A stretch of DNA of 64,000 bases from Ypsolopha sequella (Eukaryota; Arthropoda; Insecta; Lepidoptera; Ypsolophidae): assembly GCA_934047225.1 (NCBI GenBank), contig OW203983.1, positions 992,001-1,056,000 on the forward strand, read 5' to 3'. Shown here piece after piece: positions 57,586 to 64,000 of the stretch; the first letter of the stretch is position 1, and each line of letters begins with the position of its first letter. The translations under genes and the position numbers were made by a program. Under the pieces are notes generated by a model. That model had not been told where the DNA came from and made no database searches. It saw nothing but the letters and a program-made list of their open reading frames with translations.

Positions 57586-60500
57586 TTGCGAGCATAGCGA
57601 GCGCGAAGCGCGAGCATGCGAGCTATATTATATAAAATTACAAAACGGTAACTGACTCACTGACTCATTGACATGGTAGTTTAGTTGGAAGGAGTGTTCT
57701 GGGGTGTTAGTGATGTATGTATGGAATGTTGGGTGTCTAATACTGAGTGGGGAAAAAATCAGACATTTGACATTTTTTGACATTTGACATGGGTTTTTGA
57801 CATTTTAGTGAGGCGGGTCGTTGTATGGGATTTTGTATGGGAGTTTTGAAAAATTTCGCGAGTGAGTAGGCGAGCCCGAAGGGCGAGCCTACGAACGAGC
57901 ACGAACGAGCACGCGAGCGCGAAGCGCGAGCGGGCGAAGTTCGTAGGGATGTACCTGGGTACTAGGGATGGGAAAAATTGACATTTTTGACAGAACGAGC
58001 CCGCGAGCGCGAAGCGCGAGCGGGCGAAGTTCGCCGGAACAAGCCCGCGAGCGCGAAGCGCGAGCGGGCGCAGTTCCTAGGGATGGCCCCGGTCACTAGG
58101 GATGGGAATTTTTTTTTTTTTCTAAAATTTGTTACAAAAAAATTTTGTTTTGGCTATATCTTCGGAACGGAAGGTGGTACAACCCTAGGGGTCGGACCAT
58201 AGGGTGCCAAAAAAGTTTCTTTTTTTTTTTTTTAATGTCAAAACTTTAACGGCCCGTATCTCCTAGACGGCTTGAGTTAGACCCATGTTGATGGGTGTCT
58301 AAGAAAAGGTCTCGCCGAGATCTAGCCCCCCCCGGTGTCAAAACTTCAACGGCCCGTATCTCCCAAACGGCTGGAGCTAGACCCATGTTCATGGTACTCT
58401 AAGAAAAGGGCTCGGCGAGATCTTTCTGGAAATAAAATAAAAAAAAAAAAAAGTCGAAAAAAAAAAAAAATTTTTACGAAAACTTTGGTCGGCCATATCT
58501 CCCGAACCGTAAGTCCTAGCGAGTTGCGGTTTCGACTTTAGTGATCGGTTCGCCGAGCGCTACCCGACCGCATAAAAGAATTTGACATTTGACATAATTT
58601 GACATTTTTTTGACAGGTCCAAAAAAGTACTCCGATTCGCTTGAAACTCGGTATCCAGGAGTAAATGGGGTCGCTGATTACGAATTTGTTGTCAAATTTG
58701 ACACTCTTTGACAACCGACAGGGACTTTGACACTTTTTCGAAAAAAAAATGATCGGACGTTTCTTCGGATCTAACGGCGAGGCCGAAGGCCGAGCCTACA
58801 AGTTTCTTTCCAGCGAGGCCGAAAAACGAGCATGGGAGGACGGAGAACGCGCCAGTGAGGCCGAAGGCCGAGCTGGCAGCGTTCGGAGTCCGAACATGCG
58901 AGTTTTTCGGCCGAGCACGACACCGCGGCCACCAGAGCCATATCTGATGTCATCCTAGGGAGGCCGAAGGCCGACCCCGGAGGACGATTCCGGAGGAATC
59001 GTCCGGAGGCCAAACAGTACCAAGCGGCGAGGCCGGAGGCCGAGCCTGTGAGGCCGAAGGCCGAACCGAGTATAAGCGAGGCCGATGAACGAACATACGA
59101 GGCCGAAGGCCGAGTATGTGAGTTCATGAGGCCGAGTTCACATAACCCCGAGGGCATTACAATACCTTTTCACTTGGACATGTCTCCCGAACGGCTCAGG
59201 CTGGGCTTAGCGGGATTCAACTTCGTAGAAAGTTGGTTCAAGCATATTTAGACCGTTGACAGTTTGGACACTTGACAGCTGTCAGATGAAACATTTCGCG
59301 TAAAGGATCCCGGCGAGGCCGAAGGCCGAGCCTACAAGTGTCTTTATAGCGAGGCCGAAAAACGAGCATGTGAGGACGGAGAACGCGCCAGTGAGGCCGA
59401 AGGCCGAGCTGGCAGCGTTCGGAGTCCGAACATGCGAGTTTTTCGGCCGAGCACGACACCGCGGCCACCAGAGCCATATCTGATGTCATCCTAGGGAGGC
59501 CGAAGGCCGACCCCGGAGGACGATTCCGGAGGAATCGTCCGGAGGCCAAACAGTACCAAGCGGCGAGGCCGGAGGCCGAGCCTGTGAGGCCGAAGGCCGA
59601 ACCGAGTATAAGCGAGGCCGATGAACGAACATACGAGGCCAAAGGCCGAGTATGTGAGTTCATGAGGCCGAGTTCACTTTACCCCGAGAGCTTTACAAGA
59701 CAGTTTCACTTGGACGTATCTCCCAAACGTTTGAGATTGGGCTTAGCGGGATTCGACTACGTTGAATTGGTTCAAGCACATTTAGACCGTTGACAGTTTT
59801 GACACTTGACAGCTGTCAGAGGAAACATTTCACGTAACGGATCCCGGCGAGGCCGAAGGCCGAGCCTACAAGTATCTTTCAAGCGAGGCCGAAAAACGAG
59901 CATGGGAGGACGGAGAACGCGCCAGTGAGGCCGAAGGCCGAACTGGCAGCGTTCGGAGTCCGAACATGCGAGTTTTTCGGCCGAGCACGACACCGCGGCT
60001 ACCAGAGTCATATCTGATTTCATCCTAGGGAGGCCGAAGGCCGACCCCGGAGGACGATTCCGAAGGAATCGTCCGGAGGCCAAACAGTACCAAGCGGCGA
60101 GGCCGGAGGCCGTGCCTGTGAGGCCGAAGGCCGAACCGAGTATAAGCGAGGCCGATGAACGAACATACGAGGCCGAAGGCCGAGTATGTGAGTTCATGAG
60201 GCCGAGTTCACTTAACCCCGGGAGCATTACAAGACAGTTTCTTTTGGACCTATCTCCCAAACGTTTGAGATTGGGCTTAGCGGGATTCGACTCCGTTGAA
60301 AGTTGGTTCCAGCACATTTCGACCGTGTACATTTTGGACCTTTGACAGCTGTCAGAGTACACGATAGCAAAATATTAGTCCACTTCAATTGAATCAAAGT
60401 TACCACACGTATTTCAACGCGCTATTACGGTTTCGACGATGACAATTTTGAAAACTGATCATGACCGATGACTTTTTTTCCCACCCGATCATGACCGATG

Positions 60501-60730
60501 ACATTTCGTGATACAATTGACTTCTGCCCATTACTTGAATGTCGTCTGATCACCTGTTTCAACTCAATTTCAAACGTGTTTTTTACTCGATACCTTTTCC
60601 TGTCACGTTAACGAAAAAGTTACAACAACAACTAAATGCAACAACAACAAACAACAATAACGAAGCCCAACCAAGAACAATTACAACTCACGCGGGCTGC
60701 CTGCAGCCCGCGCACCACGCAAAACACTAG
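57586..60730 (+). mobile_element. Helitron-like array unit 13 (3145 bp, copy of unit 4)
   Basis: Offset 26,497 from unit 4 up to the CTAG end. The next base marks the end of the duplication: unit 5 begins TCTATATA after unit 4, whereas unit 14 begins TTGCGAGC here. Subrepeats at 58777, 59312 and 59846. Confidence 0.8.
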
Positions 60731-63112
60731 TTGCGAGCATAGCGAGCGCGAAGCGCGAGCATGCGAGCTATATTATATAAAATTACAAAACGGTAACTGA
60801 CTGACTGACTGACTGACATGGTTGTTTAGTTGGAAGGAGTCCTTTGGGATGGTAGTGATGTATGTATGGAATGTTGGGTGTCTAATACTGAGTGGGGAAA
60901 AAATCAGACATTTGACATTTTTTGACATTTGACATGGGTTTTTGACATTTTAGTGAGGCGGGTCGTTGTATGGGATTTTGTATGGGAGTTTGGAAAAATT
61001 TCGCGAGTGAGTAGGCGAGCCCGAAGGGCGAGCCTACGAACGAGCACGAACGAGCACGCGAGCGCGAAGCGCGAGCGGGCGAAGTTCGTAGGGATGTACC
61101 TGGGTACTAGGGATGGGAAAAATTGACATTTTTGACATTATTGACAGAACGAGCCCGCGGGCGCGAAGCGCGAGCGGGCGAAGTTCGCCGGAACAAGCCC
61201 GCGAGCGCGAAGCGCGAGCGGGCGCAGTTCCTAGGGATGTCCCCGGTCACTAGGGATGGGATTTTTTTTTTTTTTTCTAAAATTTGTTACAAAAAAATTT
61301 TGTTTTGGCCATATCTTCAGAACGGAAGGTGGTACAACCCTAGGGGTCGGACCATAGGGTGCCAAAAAAGTTTCTTTTTTTTTTTTAAATGTCAAAACTT
61401 TAACGGCCCGTATCTCCTAGACGGCTTGAGTTAGACCCATGTTGATGGGTGTCTAAGAAAAGGTCTCGCCGAGATCTAGCCCCCCCCCGGTGTCAAAACT
61501 TCAACGGCCCGTATCTCCCAAACGGCTGGAGCTAGACCCATGTTCATGGTACTCTAAGAAAAGGGCTCGGCGAGATCTTTCTGGAAATAAAATAAAAAAA
61601 AAAAAAAGTCGAAAAAAAAAAAAATTTTTACGAAAACTTTGGTCGGCCATATCTCCCGAACCGTTAGTCCTAGCGAGTTGCGGTTTCGACTTTAGTGATC
61701 GGTTCGCCGAGCGCTACCCGACCGCATAAAAAAATTTGACATTTGACAGAATTTGACATTTTTTTGACAGGTCCAAAAAAGTACTCCGATTCGCTTGAAA
61801 CTCGGTATCCAGGAGTAAATGGGGTCGCTGATTACGAATCCGTTGTCAAATTTGACACTTTTTGACAACCGACAGGGATTTTGACACTTTTTCGAAAAAA
61901 AATTGATCGGACGTTTCTTCGGATCTAACGGCGAGGCCGAAGGCCGAGCTTACAAGTGTCTTTCCAGCGAGGCCGAAAAACGAGCATGGGAGGACGGAGA
62001 ACGCGCCAGTGAGGCCGAAGGCCGAGTTCACATAACCCCGAGAGCATTACAATACCATTTCACTTGGACATGTCTCCCGAACGGCTGAGGCTGGGCTTAG
62101 CGGGATTCAACTTCGTAGAAACTTGGTTCAAGCACACTTAGACCGTTGACAGTTTGGACACTTGACAGCTGTCAGAGGAAACATTTCGCGTTAACGATCC
62201 CGGCGAGGCCGAAGGCCGAGCCTACAAGTGTCTTTCCAGCGAGGCCGAAAAACGAGCATGGGAGGACGGAGAACGCGCCAGTGAGGCCGAAGGCCGAGCT
62301 GGCAGCGTTCGGAGTCCGAACATGCGAGTTTTTCGGCCGAGCACGACACCGCGGCTACCAGAGTCATATCTGATGTCATCCTAGGGAGGCCGAAGGCCGA
62401 CCACGGAGGACGATTCCAGAGGAATCGTCCGGAGGCCAAACAGTACCAAGCGGCGAGGCCGGAGGCCGAGCCTGTGAGGCCGAAGGCCGAACCGAGTATA
62501 AGCGAGGCCGATGAACGAACATACGAGGCCGAAGGCCGAGTATGTGAGTTCATGAGGACGAGTTCACTTTACCCCGAGAGCATTACAAGACTGTTTCTTT
62601 TGGACCTATCTCGAAAACGTTTGAGATTGGGCTTAGCGGGATTCGACTCCGTTGAAAGTTTGTTCAAGCACATTTCGACCGTGTACATTTTGGACCTTTG
62701 ACAGCTGTCAGAGTACACAATAGCAAAATATTAGTCCACTTCAATGGAATCAAAGTTACCACACGTATTTCAACGCGCTATTACGGTTACGACGATGACA
62801 ATTTTGAAAACTGATCATGACCGATGACTTTTTTTCCCACCCGATCATGACCGATGACATTTCGTGATACAATTGACTTCTGCCCATTACTTGAATGTCG
62901 TCTGATCACCTGTTTCAACTCAATTAGCTTCCAAACGTGTTTTTAACTCGAAACCTCCTCAATCCTGTCACGTAAACGAAAAAGTTTAAACAACATGTAC
63001 ATACAACCAACAACAACAGGTAACAACAAATAACAATACAAATCAATTAGTAACAATAGCGTTTACCACACACGCGGGCTGCCTGCAGCCCGCGCACCAC
63101 GCAAAACACTAG
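60731..63112 (+). mobile_element. Helitron-like array unit 14 (2382 bp), internally deleted
   Basis: The first subrepeat (61930) has lost about 300 bp between two GGCCGAG words, joining at about 62021-62030. The second (62202) is whole, but its GATTCC hairpin has an AGA loop (about 62417), not GNA. One GA mismatch is changed to GG at about 61158 (CCCGCGGGCGCGAAG). CTAG ends at 63112 and is followed by TC. Confidence 0.8.
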
Positions 63113-64000
63113 TCTATATATTATAAAGATACAAAACGGTGACTCACTGACTGACTCATTGACATGGTTGTTTAGTTGGAAGGAGTTGTCTGACATTGTA
63201 GTGTTGTATGTATGAAATGTTCGGTGTCTAATACTGACTGGGGAAAAATTATGACATTTGACATTTTTTGACATTTGACATTTTTATGTCAATTCTTGTG
63301 GAAAGTGGCAGAATGTATGGGGATTTGTATGGGATTTTTGCGAATTTTTTTTTTCCCTCGAACGAGCACGCGAGCGCGAAGCGCGAGCGTGCGAGTTCGC
63401 ATGGACCATTCTAGCCACTAGGGATGTACCTACTTTGACATTTTTGACATTTTTTTGACATTTTCCCTTATCTCCCGAACCGTAAGTCCTAGCGAGTTGC
63501 GGTTTGGACTATAGTGATGGGCTCGTCATGGGGGTTGGTATAGGGATGTCCCCCGGCACTAGGGATGGGACATTTTTTTTTTTTTTCTTAAATTTACTAC
63601 AAAAAAAATTTGTTTTGGCCATATCTTCGGAACGGAGGGTGGTACAACACTAAGGGTCGGCTCATAGGGTGCCAAAAAAGTATCTTTTTTTTTTTTTAAA
63701 TGTCAAAACTTTAACCGACCGTATCTCCTAGACGGCTTGAGTTAGACCCATGTTGATGGGTGTCTAAGAAAAGGTCTCGCCGAGATCTATCCACCCCCGG
63801 TGTCAAAACTTCAACGGCCCGTATCTCCCAAACGGCTGGAGCTAGACCCATGTTCATGGTACTCTAAGAAAAGGGCTCGGCGAGCTCTACCTGGAAATCA
63901 AATAAAAAAAAAAAAAAGTCGAAAAAAAAAAATTTTTTTTGCCAAAACTTTGATCGGCCATATCTTCCGAACCGTAGTTCCCAGCGAGTTGCGGTTTCGA
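63113..64000 (+). mobile_element. Helitron-like array unit 15, cut by the window edge
   Basis: Starts TCTATATATTATAAAG like unit 5 and shares its diverged 5' subfamily. The three-tier hairpin (63359-63399) has an outer pair C-G where unit 5 has G-C, a compensatory change. The array therefore continues beyond the window. Confidence 0.85.

Larger units (their letters stand above)
49132..60731 (+). repeat. 11.6 kb higher-order repeat, copy 2 (units 10-13)
   Basis: Partner of 22635-34234. Left of 49132 the sequence (ATACAAATCAATTAGTAAC) differs from that left of 22635, so the two copies are at distinct sites in the array. Confidence 0.85.

Noticed and set aside
23911..62701. Dozens of 60-196 codon frames on both strands in the GGCC subrepeats (for example 141 codons on the minus strand at 24381-24806)
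   Set aside because: They overlap on both strands, exist because GGCCGAAGGCC has no stop in any frame, change reading phase between copies, and have no domain or start context. Their conservation is that of the DNA repeat.
22209..64000. CRISPR-like array
   Set aside because: Repeats are large, lack unique spacers, and the surroundings are eukaryotic.
22209..64000. Ribosomal DNA or histone cluster as an explanation for the GC-rich tandem units
   Set aside because: No rRNA or histone sequence is visible; units end with Helitron-type termini instead.

Overview
The window is nuclear DNA of an insect, most likely a moth or butterfly (Lepidoptera). The support is AT-rich, intron-containing DNA full of foldback elements, an insect-type split gene with GT-AG introns, a LINE-like 3' tail of the lepidopteran kind (GTCCAACAGTGGACG at about 17478) and an AACCGACTTCAA repeat that I recall as common in that order. 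The order is inferred from memory of these repeats, not tested.

Layout. (1) 1-3277: the large 3' part of an intact-looking Helitron Rep/helicase gene, cut by the window's left edge. (2) 3278-12860: AT-rich non-coding DNA with foldback elements, a family of about 160 bp MITEs, and two or three diverged copies of a composite repeat that carries a 147 bp tandem repeat. (3) 12860-13084, minus strand: the relic start of a tyrosine-recombinase-like gene. (4) 14000-19597: a split gene I assembled from splice signals. It has a TATA-like box and four coding exons whose phases all agree, and it predicts a 152-residue protein with an acidic N-terminus and an Arg-Gly-rich tail. Its introns hold a hAT-like element, a MITE, a transposon-gene relic, a LINE fragment and a nearly perfect 2 x 157 bp palindrome. 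(5) 19598-21850: AT-rich, with one weak spliced-transcript candidate. (6) 21851-64000: an array of 2.4-3.6 kb GC-rich units.

The array is the main discovery. Every unit ends with a 10 bp GC hairpin, a 14 nt spacer and CTAG, and the next unit starts immediately. At two junctions (34234 and 63113) the next base pair is TC, the canonical Helitron 5' end. I read the array as at least 14 complete non-autonomous Helitron-like units joined head to tail, as expected of rolling-circle concatemers. Units recur in blocks: units 1-4 reappear as units 10-13 exactly 26,497 bp away with no net indel over 11.6 kb, and units 3-4 reappear as units 7-8 12,325 bp away.

The plus strand of the units is built from nested hairpins in which short GC stems are separated by GA/GA internal mismatches and capped by GNA triloops, mostly GAA. 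The stems differ from place to place and co-vary, while GA and GNA stay constant. Single-stranded DNA with C-GNA-G loops and CGAG tandem mismatches is known to be unusually stable, so the + strand looks built for folding when single-stranded. No protein gene in the array is credible. The long two-strand reading frames there are by-products of stop-free GGCCGAAGGCC sequence.
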